Positions 54,140 to 63,002 of a DNA stretch of 64,000 nt are shown in pieces. This DNA comes from Ructibacterium gallinarum (lineage in GTDB: Bacteria; Bacillota; Clostridia; Monoglobales; Monoglobaceae). The stretch spans positions 57,046-121,045 of the forward strand of contig NZ_JADCKB010000006.1 of assembly GCF_014982785.1 (NCBI RefSeq), in the 5' to 3' direction. Numbering within the stretch: position 1 is the first letter of the stretch; each line of letters starts with the position of its first letter. The notes under the pieces are model-generated. The model saw nothing but the letters and a program-made list of their open reading frames with translations, was not told the DNA's origin and did no database searches. Both the position numbers and the translations under genes were made by a program.

Positions 54140-55429
54140 TTAAACCTGATTCTCTTCCGTCGACTCTTCAGCGTCTGCATTTGCTTCCGCAGAAAGCAAA
54201 CGAAACAGACTTACAGCAGCTTCTGCTCTGCCAAGGGGATCCTTTGGACGAAATCTTCCATCTGTATCTCCAGACATAATTTCCGCAGTGTACAGAAAAT
54301 CAATATACCCTACTGCATAATCAGAAATTTCTTCTTCGTCAGAAAAATTAATATTTAACCGTTTCGGTGTTAAGTTATAACCCTTTACATTAATGCTTCT
54401 CATTAACATAGCGGCAAATTCTTCCCGCGTTATTTGATTTTCTGGAGCGCACTTTCCATCTGTATAACCATGAATAATCCCTAATGCAGCTGCTTTTGTA
54501 ATATATGTGTAATACCAATCATCTTTCTTGACATCTGTAAAGGATATTTCCTTTTCATCATATTTTTCCATAGAAAGGGAAAGCAAGATGAGCTTGACAG
54601 CCTCCGCACGGGTAATCGGTTGTGCCGGCCGAAAATTTCCATCCTCATATCCGGAAACAATTCCTTTATCACAAAGAGATACAATGGCTTCTTCAGCCCA
54701 TTCAAAGGAGGTAAGATCCGAAAAAATCAAATCCTTTTGTAAGTCGGTTTCTATCTCCGGAATTTCTGTCGGTACCGGTTTTTCCGCAGTCGTTGTCGTT
54801 CCGCTCGGCACAGTGATACTACCTCCACCTGACGGACGAACACTTCCAGATCCAGAAGGACGGCTTCCTCCACCCCCACCTGGAGATGGGGTTATTTCCT
54901 GTGGATAATCTTTGACAGTGATCGAAGTACATATGTTGATATCTATAAAGTTTTGCCAAGTTAAATCATTCTGAACAATTTTAGCCGAGGATAGAATAAT
55001 GTTACCACTGCCGGCTTTTTTGGCTGTTAATGTTAAAGTACACAAATGTTCCGTATCAGCACCTGCTTCTTCTCCGGTCACAGAACAGGCCAAAAGAATT
55101 TTCCCCGGTTCCTGCTGTAAAATGTTCACAGGATTTTTTTTGTTATCTGCAAAAGTTTCTATAGATTGATAAGAAAAAATATCGTCATCATAAGAAAAAC
55201 AAAGTTCCATTCCGTAAACTGATTTTATATCCGACAACGAATAGCAAACATAAATTTCATCCCCGGGATAAAACTGATCCACCGGTATTTGCACTTCCAA
55301 TGCATAGTCAGAATCCGTTTCCTGGGGAAGAAGATAAGTTTCTTCCCCAGGAAGTAAAGATGTTTCCGCTCCTACCGCTGTTCCGAAAAAAAGGAAAGCT
55401 GTCAAAAGCGATACAATTCGTTTCAACAT
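54140..55429 (-). CDS. Cohesin-like and SLH anchoring protein
   Basis: A 429-residue surface anchor. Signal peptide about 1-21; a cohesin-like beta-sandwich at about 43-173 (VQIPVDQFYPGDEIYVCYSL, MELCFSYDDDIFSYQSI, LCTLTLTAKKAGSGNIIL); a Pro/Gly/Ser linker at 178-225; three SLH repeats at about 235-415, each with the TRAE/GRAE motif. This matches the layout of cellulosome anchoring proteins such as SdbA/OlpB in miniature. It starts 21 bases after the M18 peptidase, first of three surface genes. Confidence 0.85.
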   Translation of the reverse strand: MLKRIVSLLTAFLFFGTAVGAETSLLPGEETYLLPQETDSDYALEVQIPVDQFYPGDEIYVCYSLSDIKSVYGMELCFSYDDDIFSYQSIETFADNKKNPVNILQQEPGKILLACSVTGEEAGADTEHLCTLTLTAKKAGSGNIILSSAKIVQNDLTWQNFIDINICTSITVKDYPQEITPSPGGGGGSRPSGSGSVRPSGGGSITVPSGTTTTAEKPVPTEIPEIETDLQKDLIFSDLTSFEWAEEAIVSLCDKGIVSGYEDGNFRPAQPITRAEAVKLILLSLSMEKYDEKEISFTDVKKDDWYYTYITKAAALGIIHGYTDGKCAPENQITREEFAAMLMRSINVKGYNLTPKRLNINFSDEEEISDYAVGYIDFLYTAEIMSGDTDGRFRPKDPLGRAEAAVSLFRLLSAEANADAEESTEENQV

Positions 55430-55450
55430 AGCTTAATTTCCTTTCCGAAA

Positions 55451-56860
55451 CTAATTGTTAAGATAAAATTCGCGATATCCTTTGTATGTCATATAAATAT
55501 CCAACTTTCCTGCAACCTCAAACGGAGAATGCATGGAAAGCAAAGGAACACCGGCATCAATAACATCCATATCCAAATTGGCAACAAACTGAGCAATGGT
55601 GCCGCCGCCACCAGCATCCACCTTGCCCAATTCACCAATCTGCCATTCCACCTGGTGCTCGTTAAATATTTTACGAATTTTAGCAACTACCTCTGCGCTT
55701 GCGTCACTGGCGCCACCTTTACCTCGGGAACCAGTATATTTTGTCAACATAATACCGCAGTTTATCATTGCAGAATTTTTCTTTTCCGTTACCTCAGGAT
55801 AATTAGGGTCCAGTGCCGCGCCAACATCGGCGGATAGACAGGTGGAATTACATAGCATCTCCCGTAGGACAAGATCAGAATAATTCTTTACTATCTTTGC
55901 ACAAATCCGCGCCATTACATTTTCAAAATGTCTAGACTGCATTCCTGTGGCTCCCATACTGCCAACTTCTTCCTTATCCACCAACAGGCATACCGCTGTT
56001 TTTGCAGGTTTTTTGACATCTAATACTGCACGTAAAGCGGTGTAAGCACATACGCGGTCATCCTGACCATATCCAGCAATCATAGTGCGATCAAAACCAA
56101 GGTCCCGCGCACCAAATGCCGGGACAACTTCGATTTCACTGCTGAGCAAATCTTCTTCCTGAATATCATATTTTTCATTAAGCAATTTAAGAATATTATA
56201 TTTCACGCCTTCCTTCACATCTGGATCATCACAGCAAAGATTGCCCAGCAAAACATTGAGGCTTTCGCCGGGAATTGCTTCTGACATTTTTTTTGTCATT
56301 TGATCCTGCGCCAAATGCGGGAGCAAATCAGTTACACAAAATACAGGGTCATTTTCTTCCTCTCCAATAATAATTTTGATCTGAGTCCCATCCTGCAATG
56401 CCGCAATACCATGAATAGCCAGCGGAATAGCTGTCCATTGATATTTTTTAATGCCACCGTAATAATGCGTTTTAAAATACGCCATCGACTGCTCTTCAAA
56501 CAACGGATTCGGCTTCAAATCTAAGCGTGGAGAATCGATATGAGCCCCTACCAAATTAATTCCGTTTTCAATCTCTTCCGTTCCGATTACAGCAGCAATC
56601 ACACCTTTGCCCCGGTTAACCGTATAGATCTTATCGCCTGCTTTTAATTTTGCTTTATCTTCCAACGGCACAAAACCGTTTGACTCTAAAACACGGCAAG
56701 CATCATCGCAAAATTCACGCTCTGTTTTGGCATTAGAGATAAATTTTCTGTAATCTTCACAAAATTCGAACAGCTTTTTTCTTTCTTTTTCCTCTAATTC
56801 CGCAAATCTGTTTTTATTTTCATAACATAAGGTTTGCGCATTTTGATTTTCTTTTGCCAT
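55451..56860 (-). CDS. M18 family aminopeptidase
   Basis: A 469-residue cytosolic metalloaminopeptidase. The metal site motifs are VGAHIDSPRLDLKP (His/Asp), GYGQDDRVCAYTA (bridging Asp), LLVDKEEVGSMGATGMQS (Glu pair) and the final histidine in SMHSPFEV. M18 enzymes form tetrahedral dodecamers and remove acidic or neutral N-terminal residues. AAAGGAGAG precedes the start. Cotranscribed with the lytic transglycosylase upstream (20-base gap). Confidence 0.94.
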   Translation of the reverse strand: MAKENQNAQTLCYENKNRFAELEEKERKKLFEFCEDYRKFISNAKTEREFCDDACRVLESNGFVPLEDKAKLKAGDKIYTVNRGKGVIAAVIGTEEIENGINLVGAHIDSPRLDLKPNPLFEEQSMAYFKTHYYGGIKKYQWTAIPLAIHGIAALQDGTQIKIIIGEEENDPVFCVTDLLPHLAQDQMTKKMSEAIPGESLNVLLGNLCCDDPDVKEGVKYNILKLLNEKYDIQEEDLLSSEIEVVPAFGARDLGFDRTMIAGYGQDDRVCAYTALRAVLDVKKPAKTAVCLLVDKEEVGSMGATGMQSRHFENVMARICAKIVKNYSDLVLREMLCNSTCLSADVGAALDPNYPEVTEKKNSAMINCGIMLTKYTGSRGKGGASDASAEVVAKIRKIFNEHQVEWQIGELGKVDAGGGGTIAQFVANLDMDVIDAGVPLLSMHSPFEVAGKLDIYMTYKGYREFYLNN

Positions 56861-56880
56861 AAAGCATCTCTCCTTTTATT

Positions 56881-57522
56881 TTATTCAGCATTCGTGTAAA
56901 GCTTTTGATACATTTGATAAGATTCAACTATATTTTCCACATAATTGCGTGTTTCCGCAAAGGGAACTTTTGTTAGCTTTCCCTTTTCATCCACCAATGC
57001 TTCATCCTGTAGCCATTTTTCAACATTTCCTGGACCGCCGTTATAAGCAGCTGCTGCTGTTTCAATACATCCATCATATGTTTTTAGTAGTTTACTAAAA
57101 TAATAACATCCCAATCGTATATTCACAGCTGGGTCAAACAGATCATCTACGGTAAAGTGATTTATTTTTAATGCTCGTACACAATCAAAAGCCGTTTCTT
57201 CTTTTAGCTGCATCAATCCTTTTGCCCCAGCAGATGAAACAGCATATGGATCAAAGCCGCTTTCGGTACGGATAACCGCATACACCAAAGCAGGTTCTAA
57301 TTGAAATTCCTCAGCATATTTTTCTACTTCTGTCTGATATCGAATTGGATAACGGGTCTGCAAAATACGGTTACGTATCCCAAAGCCCTGAAAGGCTTTA
57401 TATCCCAAAAAGCCCACAACCACAAAAACAAAAATCAAAATCAACAGCTTCCCCAGACAACCTCCGCATCCCCCTTTTTGCCGCCTACGGCGGCCTTTGT
57501 ATGTGGGCCGTACATTTCTCAT
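56881..57522 (-). CDS. Lytic transglycosylase (SLT domain)
   Basis: A 213-residue membrane-anchored enzyme that cleaves peptidoglycan without water. A basic, Cys/Gly-rich N-terminus precedes one transmembrane helix (about 25-42); the SLT domain (about 65-205) has catalytic Glu87 in IRTESGFDPYAVSSAGAKGLMQL and the AAAYNGGPGNVEKW motif. Start supported by GGAG ahead, formed in the end of coaE. Four bases after coaE. Confidence 0.94.
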   Translation of the reverse strand: MRNVRPTYKGRRRRQKGGCGGCLGKLLILIFVFVVVGFLGYKAFQGFGIRNRILQTRYPIRYQTEVEKYAEEFQLEPALVYAVIRTESGFDPYAVSSAGAKGLMQLKEETAFDCVRALKINHFTVDDLFDPAVNIRLGCYYFSKLLKTYDGCIETAAAAYNGGPGNVEKWLQDEALVDEKGKLTKVPFAETRNYVENIVESYQMYQKLYTNAE

Positions 57523-57526
57523 ATTT

Positions 57527-58111
57527 TTACTCCATCATAATTTGATATACATTTTTGACCTGTTCCCATATCTTTTCCGCAGATCCGTCATTAACAATAC
57601 AAAAATCTGCAAGAGCAGTAAATTCTGTATCAGAAAGCTGTCTGCAAATTCTCTGTTCGGCCTGCTTTCTGGTACAGGAATCTCTTTGCATAACCCTTTG
57701 AATCCGGCAATTTTCTGGTGCAATCACTGCCAGTGTTTTATCACATCGAATGGGAAAATCACTGGAAAAGAGCAAAGGAACATCCAGACAAAGTAAAGAA
57801 GCCTTAGAACGGTCTATTCGCCTCTGCATTTCTTCAAAAATACATCCATGTGTTATTTGGTTTAGCAGCTGTAATTGCTTTTCATTTTGAAAAACAATGT
57901 CTGCCAGTTTTTTACGGTGGATTGTACCATCAGCATTTAAGATATTTTTTCCAAACGCATGCACAACTGGAAAATATGCACTTCCATTGGGAAGCATAAT
58001 TTCATGAGAAATTTGATCAGCATCCACTGCATCTGCTCCCAGCCGGACAAACATCTGCGTTACAGTGGTTTTACCAGCTCCAATTCCTCCAGTAATTCCT
58101 AAAATACGCAT
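57527..58111 (-). CDS. coaE: Dephospho-CoA kinase
   Basis: A 194-residue kinase for the last step of coenzyme A synthesis. P-loop GGIGAGKTT (residues 8-16), the DADQISHEI substrate segment and LCLDVPLLF are typical; the LID has RVMQRDSCTRKQAEQRI. First gene behind a strong promoter; its ribosome site is weak. Long cotranscription with wall and surface genes is suggested by the short gaps downstream. Confidence 0.95.
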   Translation of the reverse strand: MRILGITGGIGAGKTTVTQMFVRLGADAVDADQISHEIMLPNGSAYFPVVHAFGKNILNADGTIHRKKLADIVFQNEKQLQLLNQITHGCIFEEMQRRIDRSKASLLCLDVPLLFSSDFPIRCDKTLAVIAPENCRIQRVMQRDSCTRKQAEQRICRQLSDTEFTALADFCIVNDGSAEKIWEQVKNVYQIMME

Positions 58112-58130
58112 TTTTTATTCACCGACCAAT

Positions 58131-58159
58131 ATTATACCAGTTTTATCTTTATCTGACAA
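58131..58159 (-). promoter_or_regulatory. Promoter of the coaE operon
   Basis: TTGTCA, a 17-base spacer and TATAAT on the minus strand, ~20 bases before the coaE ATG, giving a very short leader. Confidence 0.75.
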
Positions 58160-58329
58160 GAGGCAGAACCATTAAATTTCGTTTACCACACTTTAATGTA
58201 TGCAACATTTTTTCTTTTTATATCAGAAACATCAGGTTACAAATTTCTGGTAGATTAATACCTCAAACAAATATGATAAATTCATTTTACTGTGTAACAT
58301 AATAAAGTAACATTTTTAATGTAACGGAA

Positions 58330-58368
58330 AAAACCGTGCGGACTGCTCAAAGAGACCGACACGGTTTT
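58330..58368 (-). terminator. Terminator after the repeat lipoprotein
   Basis: A 9-bp stem AAAACCGTG/CACGGTTTT closing a 21-base loop with internal pairing, followed by TTTTTT on the minus strand; it is 88 bases after the lipoprotein stop. Confidence 0.75.
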
Positions 58369-58455
58369 GCACCGTTTTAAATTTATTCCTTTGCTTACAT
58401 AAGACAAGCGTAAATATCCATATATTCAGAAACTGCAAATTTTCACATTTAGTAG

Positions 58456-58803
58456 CTATTTTTCTCCAGTTAAATCTTTCGCCGCCTCTCCAACACCATC
58501 AGCAGCATCTTTTACAGCATTTCCTGCGCCTTCTGTAACATCTTTAACAGCTTCTCCAGCGCCATCCGCAGCATCCTTCACAGCATTTCCTGCTCCATCC
58601 GTAACGTCTTTTACAGCGTTTCCTGCATCTTCCGCCATGTTTGTTTCATCTTTGTCTGGATGTGCTGTTACATCTGTGGGTTCTCCCTGCATACCATTGG
58701 TATCTCTTCCTTGATCCATAGTTGTAGATCCATCAGAACCACAGGCTGCCAGCATCATACAGCAAACGACAGCTGCTATGAAAAGTATAAATCTTTTTTT
58801 CAT
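58456..58803 (-). CDS. Small lipoprotein with 11-residue repeats
   Basis: A 115-residue exported protein. Lipobox MLAAC gives lipidated Cys21. After an acidic linker, residues ~55-113 are five 11-residue units of the type GAGNAVKDAAD/GAGEAVKDVTE. The alternating polarity predicts a long amphipathic helix as in LEA-like or YtxH-like proteins. The repeats are also near-identical in DNA (33-bp units, 58480-58632), pointing to recent duplication. GGAGAT precedes the start. Function unknown. Confidence 0.8.
   Translation of the reverse strand: MKKRFILFIAAVVCCMMLAACGSDGSTTMDQGRDTNGMQGEPTDVTAHPDKDETNMAEDAGNAVKDVTDGAGNAVKDAADGAGEAVKDVTEGAGNAVKDAADGVGEAAKDLTGEK
58480..58632 (-). repeat. Tandem 33-bp coding repeats in the lipoprotein gene
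   Basis: About five 33-bp units encode GAGNAVKDAAD-like peptides; alternate units match better, giving a 66-bp higher-order period. Copy number may vary between strains. Confidence 0.75.
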
Positions 58804-58901
58804 AATATCTTTAATCTCCTTTCAGGACAGTTGATAATTTCTTTCCTTCCTATCTTGCCCTGTTTTGGATGTAAATATACCAAAGAACAAAAAATACAAT
58901 T

Positions 58902-59780
58902 TTATTCAAATCCTACCTTGACCGATTTCCCGTATTCCGTGGGTGTCATTCCTGTAAGTTGTTTAAAGCGTCGTGAAAATAAATGAATGGAGTCAAAACC
59001 TAAATACGCAGAAATTTGTGAGATATTCCTATTTCCTTCCCGTATCAATATTTTTGCAAGTTCCATTTTTTTCTGTGCGAAATACCGCATGACACCTTGG
59101 CCGACCTGTTCCCTAAAGGTATTTTTCAAGCTGGTTCGACTCACTCCCATAGCATCAGCAATTTGAATCAAACTCAAATTCTCGCAAATATGTTCCTGCA
59201 TATAGGCAATTGCTGATGCCGCCAAATCCTTCTCTCCAATACGCTTTAAGACTGTACTGTTTGTTCTAATGCCACCAAAACTCCTCCGCAGGGAAATTAA
59301 AAGCTGTTCCAAAAACAAAGAAATGCATTGTTCTGCCCCAAAATTCGCCGATTTCCTGCGTTTTAAGCGAAACATAAACGTATCATCCAGCGGAGAAGAG
59401 AACGCTTGTTTGCTTTCCCGAATAATGGCCGATAGAATCTGTTTTTCTGCATCAGAAAAAGGAAGGATTCGCCTTTTAAAAAAATCCATATCCGGTGATT
59501 GACACACAAAAGAAATGACAACTAAATTGGGCGCGACAACCCCATTTGCTCGTAAATTATGATATTCTCCCGGTTGATGAAATGCTGCATATCCCTGGGA
59601 CAAAACAAACCGTTCGGAACCCATATCAATTTCAATTTCACCACGGTCAACATATACAAATTCCCAAAAGTCATGGCTTTCACCAACAAAGAAATAATTT
59701 TTCTCATACTCAAAATAATGCACCGTAACAATTTTATTTACATGAAATACTTTTTTTAATCGTGTTGCATGATATTCCAT
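58902..59780 (-). CDS. AraC-family transcriptional regulator
   Basis: A 292-residue regulator. The N-terminal cupin-like sensing domain includes SHDFWEFVYVDRGEIEIDMG and HQPGEYHNLRANG; the C-terminal ~100 residues are the double helix-turn-helix with LIQIADAMGVSRTSLKNTFREQVGQG and ISAYLGFDSIHLFSRRFKQLTGMTPTEYGK. The start MEYHATRL has GGGAGG seven bases ahead. It is divergent from galE and the shared region has two direct repeats, so it likely senses a sugar and controls that operon. Confidence 0.9.
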   Translation of the reverse strand: MEYHATRLKKVFHVNKIVTVHYFEYEKNYFFVGESHDFWEFVYVDRGEIEIDMGSERFVLSQGYAAFHQPGEYHNLRANGVVAPNLVVISFVCQSPDMDFFKRRILPFSDAEKQILSAIIRESKQAFSSPLDDTFMFRLKRRKSANFGAEQCISLFLEQLLISLRRSFGGIRTNSTVLKRIGEKDLAASAIAYMQEHICENLSLIQIADAMGVSRTSLKNTFREQVGQGVMRYFAQKKMELAKILIREGNRNISQISAYLGFDSIHLFSRRFKQLTGMTPTEYGKSVKVGFE

Positions 59781-59813
59781 GACTTCTCCCTCCCTAAGAT
59801 TAAGTATATCATA

Positions 59814-59864
59814 TTTTGACCAAATATGCAAATTTTTTGTCCAATTGGATAAAGAATTTATAAT
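59814..59864 (+). promoter_or_regulatory. galE operon promoter with AraC-type direct repeats
   Basis: TTTTGACCAAAT and TTTTGTCCAATT are spaced exactly 21 bp (59814 and 59835), two helical turns, as in AraC half-sites. The second covers the -35 region (TTTGTC), and TATAAT lies at 59859-59864 with a 17-base spacer. Confidence 0.6.
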
Positions 59865-59915
59865 TGTTTCATGTTATATTGAATGTAATAAAATAAATTC
59901 AAGGAGGTACTTGCT

Positions 59916-60929
59916 ATGAAAATTTTGGTGACCGGCGGAGCAGGATATATTGGAAGCCACACAAGTGTTCAGTTATTGGAAGCTGGATATGACATTGTGA
60001 TTGCAGATAATTTATGCAACAGTTCCGAAGAGGCAGTTCACAGGATTGCACAGCTAACTGGAAAAGCGCCTGCATTTTATAAAATAGATCTACGTAATGA
60101 AACAGCTTTGGATCAAATTTTTTCAGAACATAAAATTGATGCTGTTATTCATTTTGCCGGGTTAAAGGCGGTGGGTGAATCGGTTGCAAAACCGATTGAA
60201 TATTATGAAAATAATTTAGGAAGTACATTAAGTCTTTGTAAAATCATGACAAAGCATGGTGTAAAAAAGATTGTTTTCAGTTCCTCGGCAACCGTATATG
60301 GTAAACCTGATTCGATTCCCATTCGAGAAGATTTTCCGCTCTCCTGCACCAACCCTTATGGTCAAACCAAACTGATGATTGAACAGATTTTACAAGATCT
60401 TTATGTTTCAGACCCCCAATGGAATATCGCGCTCCTTCGGTATTTTAATCCTGTTGGCGCTCATAAAAGCGGGATGATTGGAGAAGACCCCAAGGGAATC
60501 CCAAACAATTTGGTTCCCTATATTGCGCAAGTTGCAATCGGAAAACTGGATCATCTTCGTGTATTTGGAAGTGATTATGATACACCTGACGGTACTGGAG
60601 TACGGGATTACATTCATGTGGAAGATCTTGCAAACGGACATTTGAAAGCTTTAGAAAAATTAAACTCCAATGTTGGAGTTGTCATTTATAATCTTGGTAC
60701 CGGGCACGGATACAGTGTACTGGATATGGTAAAAGCATTTGAAAAAGCCTGTGGTAAGACTATTCCATACGAATTGTGCGACCGCCGTCCCGGAGATATC
60801 GCTACTTGCTATGCAGATCCGCAAAAAGCAAAAAAAGAACTTGGGTTTGAAGCGCTGCGTGGATTAGATGAAATGTGTGAAGATACTTGGCGTTGGCAGC
60901 AGCAAAATCCAAATGGATACGAAAAATAG
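59916..60929 (+). CDS. galE: UDP-glucose 4-epimerase
   Basis: A 337-residue extended SDR enzyme that interconverts UDP-glucose and UDP-galactose, or the N-acetyl forms. NAD site GGAGYIGSH (residues 7-15), catalytic SSSATVYG and the YxxxK in NPYGQTK, and [10 protein letters not shown] are present. Whether it accepts N-acetylhexosamines cannot be told by eye. AAGGAGG precedes the start. First gene of a three-gene unit. Confidence 0.95.
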   Translation: MKILVTGGAGYIGSHTSVQLLEAGYDIVIADNLCNSSEEAVHRIAQLTGKAPAFYKIDLRNETALDQIFSEHKIDAVIHFAGLKAVGESVAKPIEYYENNLGSTLSLCKIMTKHGVKKIVFSSSATVYGKPDSIPIREDFPLSCTNPYGQTKLMIEQILQDLYVSDPQWNIALLRYFNPVGAHKSGMIGEDPKGIPNNLVPYIAQVAIGKLDHLRVFGSDYDTPDGTGVRDYIHVEDLANGHLKALEKLNSNVGVVIYNLGTGHGYSVLDMVKAFEKACGKTIPYELCDRRPGDIATCYADPQKAKKELGFEALRGLDEMCEDTWRWQQQNPNGYEK

Positions 60930-60954
60930 AGAATATTCTACGGAGGGAAGGAAA

Positions 60955-61812
60955 ATGAGTCAAACAACCTTAGTTGCTCTGGCGGCCGGAATGGGTAGCC
61001 GCTTTGGCGGTTTAAAGCAAATGGCGCCAGTGGCAAAAAACGGAGCCGTATTGCTTGATTTTTCTGTCTTTGATGCTGCCACGGCCGGCTTTGATAAAGT
61101 CGTATTTATTATTAAAGAAGAAATGTACGATGATTTTAAAGAAATTGTAGGGAGCCGTATAAAAAATATTGAAGTAGATTATGCTTTTCAGGAAACGAAT
61201 TCTTTGCCTGCTGGCCGGACAAAGCCGTGGGGAACTGGGCATGCCATTCTCTGCTGCCGTGACAAAGTGAAAACCCCCTTTGCTGTAATCAATGCAGATG
61301 ACTATTACGGCCGTCATGCATACCAGGAAATCCACAGTTATCTCACCACAGCACAAGGACTGGATTTTTCAATGGTTGCATTTGACTTAAAAAATACACT
61401 GACAGAAAACGGTACTGTGGCTCGCGGCATCTGTGAAATGGAGAATGGATATTTAAAATCTATTACAGAACGAACGAAAATTCAAGGTTTTAAATATACT
61501 GAAAACGGGCAGGATTGGATTCCGCTGCCTGAGGATACACAGGTTTCCATGAATTTATGGGGATTTACACCAGAAATTTTTGATGTCCTTGATACCCAGT
61601 TTAAAGAATTTTATTCCAGCTTAAAGGATCCGATGAAAGACGAATTTTTTATTCCCTTTGTAGTAGATCGTCTGATTCAGGAAGGAAAAGCCAAAGTGAA
61701 GGTATTCCACTGCCGTGACAAATGGTACGGCATGACCTACCGAGAAGATTTGGCATCGGTTCGCTCTGCAATGAATCAAATGATTGAGGAGGGATACTAT
61801 GAAGGCCTATGA
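60955..61812 (+). CDS. Sugar nucleotidyltransferase
   Basis: A 285-residue nucleotidyltransferase-fold protein. The N-terminal ALAAGMGSRFGGLKQMAPV is the nucleotide/sugar-1-phosphate loop; NADDYYG is the metal-binding aspartate segment. Such enzymes join a hexose 1-phosphate and NTP. It differs from GalU and GlmU in length and lacks an acetyltransferase domain. The start has GGAGGGAAGG upstream. It follows galE and overlaps the kinase gene, which suggests a supply of UDP-sugar for the epimerase. Confidence 0.85.
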   Translation: MSQTTLVALAAGMGSRFGGLKQMAPVAKNGAVLLDFSVFDAATAGFDKVVFIIKEEMYDDFKEIVGSRIKNIEVDYAFQETNSLPAGRTKPWGTGHAILCCRDKVKTPFAVINADDYYGRHAYQEIHSYLTTAQGLDFSMVAFDLKNTLTENGTVARGICEMENGYLKSITERTKIQGFKYTENGQDWIPLPEDTQVSMNLWGFTPEIFDVLDTQFKEFYSSLKDPMKDEFFIPFVVDRLIQEGKAKVKVFHCRDKWYGMTYREDLASVRSAMNQMIEEGYYEGL

Positions 61813-62905
61813 TTGCCAGGAACTTTGTGAAAATTTTAAATTAGATGGAAGATATATCAGTGCTCTTCCCTATGGTGAAGGACATATTAACGATACCTAT
61901 TTGATTAATACTACCAGTTCACGATATATTTTGCAAAGAGTCAACCAAACTGTTTTTGCGCATCCAGAAGAGGTGATGCACAATATTATCTTGGTTACGG
62001 ATTTCCTGCATGAGAAAATTATTGCAAATTGCGGTGACCCATACCGTGAAACATTAACTCTGGTACCTACCAAAGACGGAAAGAGATATTATGTTACCAA
62101 ATATGGCGACCTGTTCCGCATGTACCTATTTATCAGTCATGCGCTATGCTATCAAACAGTTGAAAATCCAGAAATATTTTATAAAAGTGCAAAAGCGTTT
62201 GGACATTTTCAGAATATGTTAAAGGATTTTCCAGCCGAACAACTAAAAGAAACGATTCCTGCTTTTCACAATACAGTATCCCGGTATCAGAATTTCAAAA
62301 AAGCGGTAGCAGTAGACTGTATAGGGCGTAAAAAAGAAGTTGAAGACGAAATTCAATTTGTTTTGGACCGTGAAAAAGATGCTTCTATGATTGTTAACGC
62401 TATTGCAAATCACGAAATCCCGCTTAGGGTAACACACAATGATACAAAATTAAATAATGTTATGATCGATGAGATCACCGGGGAAGGACTTTGTGTGATT
62501 GACTTGGATACCGTAATGCCTGGTTCCATGCTTTTTGATTTTGGCGATTCGATACGTTTTGGTGCCAGTACTGCAGCTGAGGATGAACAGGATTTAAGTA
62601 CCGTTTGGATGGATATTGGACTGTTTGAACAATACACAAAAGGATATTTGGAAGAACTCGGAAATGCTATTACTGCAAAAGAAGCAGAACTTCTTCCATT
62701 TTCTGCAAAACTGATGACGCTGGAATGTGGTACACGCTTCCTTACAGATTATCTGGAAGGAGACCACTATTTTAAAGTTCATCGACCGAGACATAATCTA
62801 GATCGCGCACGCACACAATTTAAACTGGTTGCGGATATGGAATCTAAATTAGGGCAGATGCAGGAAATTGTACAAAAATATTTTTGCTCATCGAATGGGT
62901 TTTAA
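61799..62905 (+). CDS. Phosphotransferase-family sugar kinase (NahK-like)
   Basis: A 368-residue aminoglycoside-phosphotransferase-fold kinase. The N-terminus has LPYGEGHINDTYLI and the ATP lysine region SSRYILQRVNQTVF; the catalytic loop is RVTHNDTKLNNVMID and the metal aspartate is CVIDLDTVMPG. These match bifidobacterial N-acetylhexosamine 1-kinase (NahK), which makes GlcNAc/GalNAc 1-phosphate. The start has GAGGAGGG five bases ahead; it overlaps the nucleotidyltransferase by 14 bases. Confidence 0.85.
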   Translation: MKAYDCQELCENFKLDGRYISALPYGEGHINDTYLINTTSSRYILQRVNQTVFAHPEEVMHNIILVTDFLHEKIIANCGDPYRETLTLVPTKDGKRYYVTKYGDLFRMYLFISHALCYQTVENPEIFYKSAKAFGHFQNMLKDFPAEQLKETIPAFHNTVSRYQNFKKAVAVDCIGRKKEVEDEIQFVLDREKDASMIVNAIANHEIPLRVTHNDTKLNNVMIDEITGEGLCVIDLDTVMPGSMLFDFGDSIRFGASTAAEDEQDLSTVWMDIGLFEQYTKGYLEELGNAITAKEAELLPFSAKLMTLECGTRFLTDYLEGDHYFKVHRPRHNLDRARTQFKLVADMESKLGQMQEIVQKYFCSSNGF

Positions 62906-62927
62906 CATTAGTATGAAACGGAATGCA

Positions 62928-62956
62928 TTTACAAAATTTCAAATAAAGGATATAAT
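62928..62956 (+). promoter_or_regulatory. Promoter of nagB
   Basis: TTTACA, a 17-base spacer and TATAAT, ~45 bases before nagB. Confidence 0.7.
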
Positions 62957-63002
62957 AATATAGAACTCACAATACAAATTTAGAATTAAAAGGAGCATTT
63001 GT

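Larger units (their letters stand above)
58112..58455. other. Intergenic region between coaE and the repeat lipoprotein
   Basis: This 344-base AT-rich stretch has no credible ORF. It holds the coaE promoter at the left, a terminator at the right, and three GTAAC(A/G) boxes at 58294, 58307 and 58321 spaced 13-14 bases apart of unknown meaning. Nothing else is recognised. Confidence 0.6.

Noticed and set aside
62915..62930. Catabolite-response (cre) site before nagB
   Set aside because: The ATGAAACGG..GCAT stretch resembles the consensus but misses at least three fixed positions, including the central CG phase.
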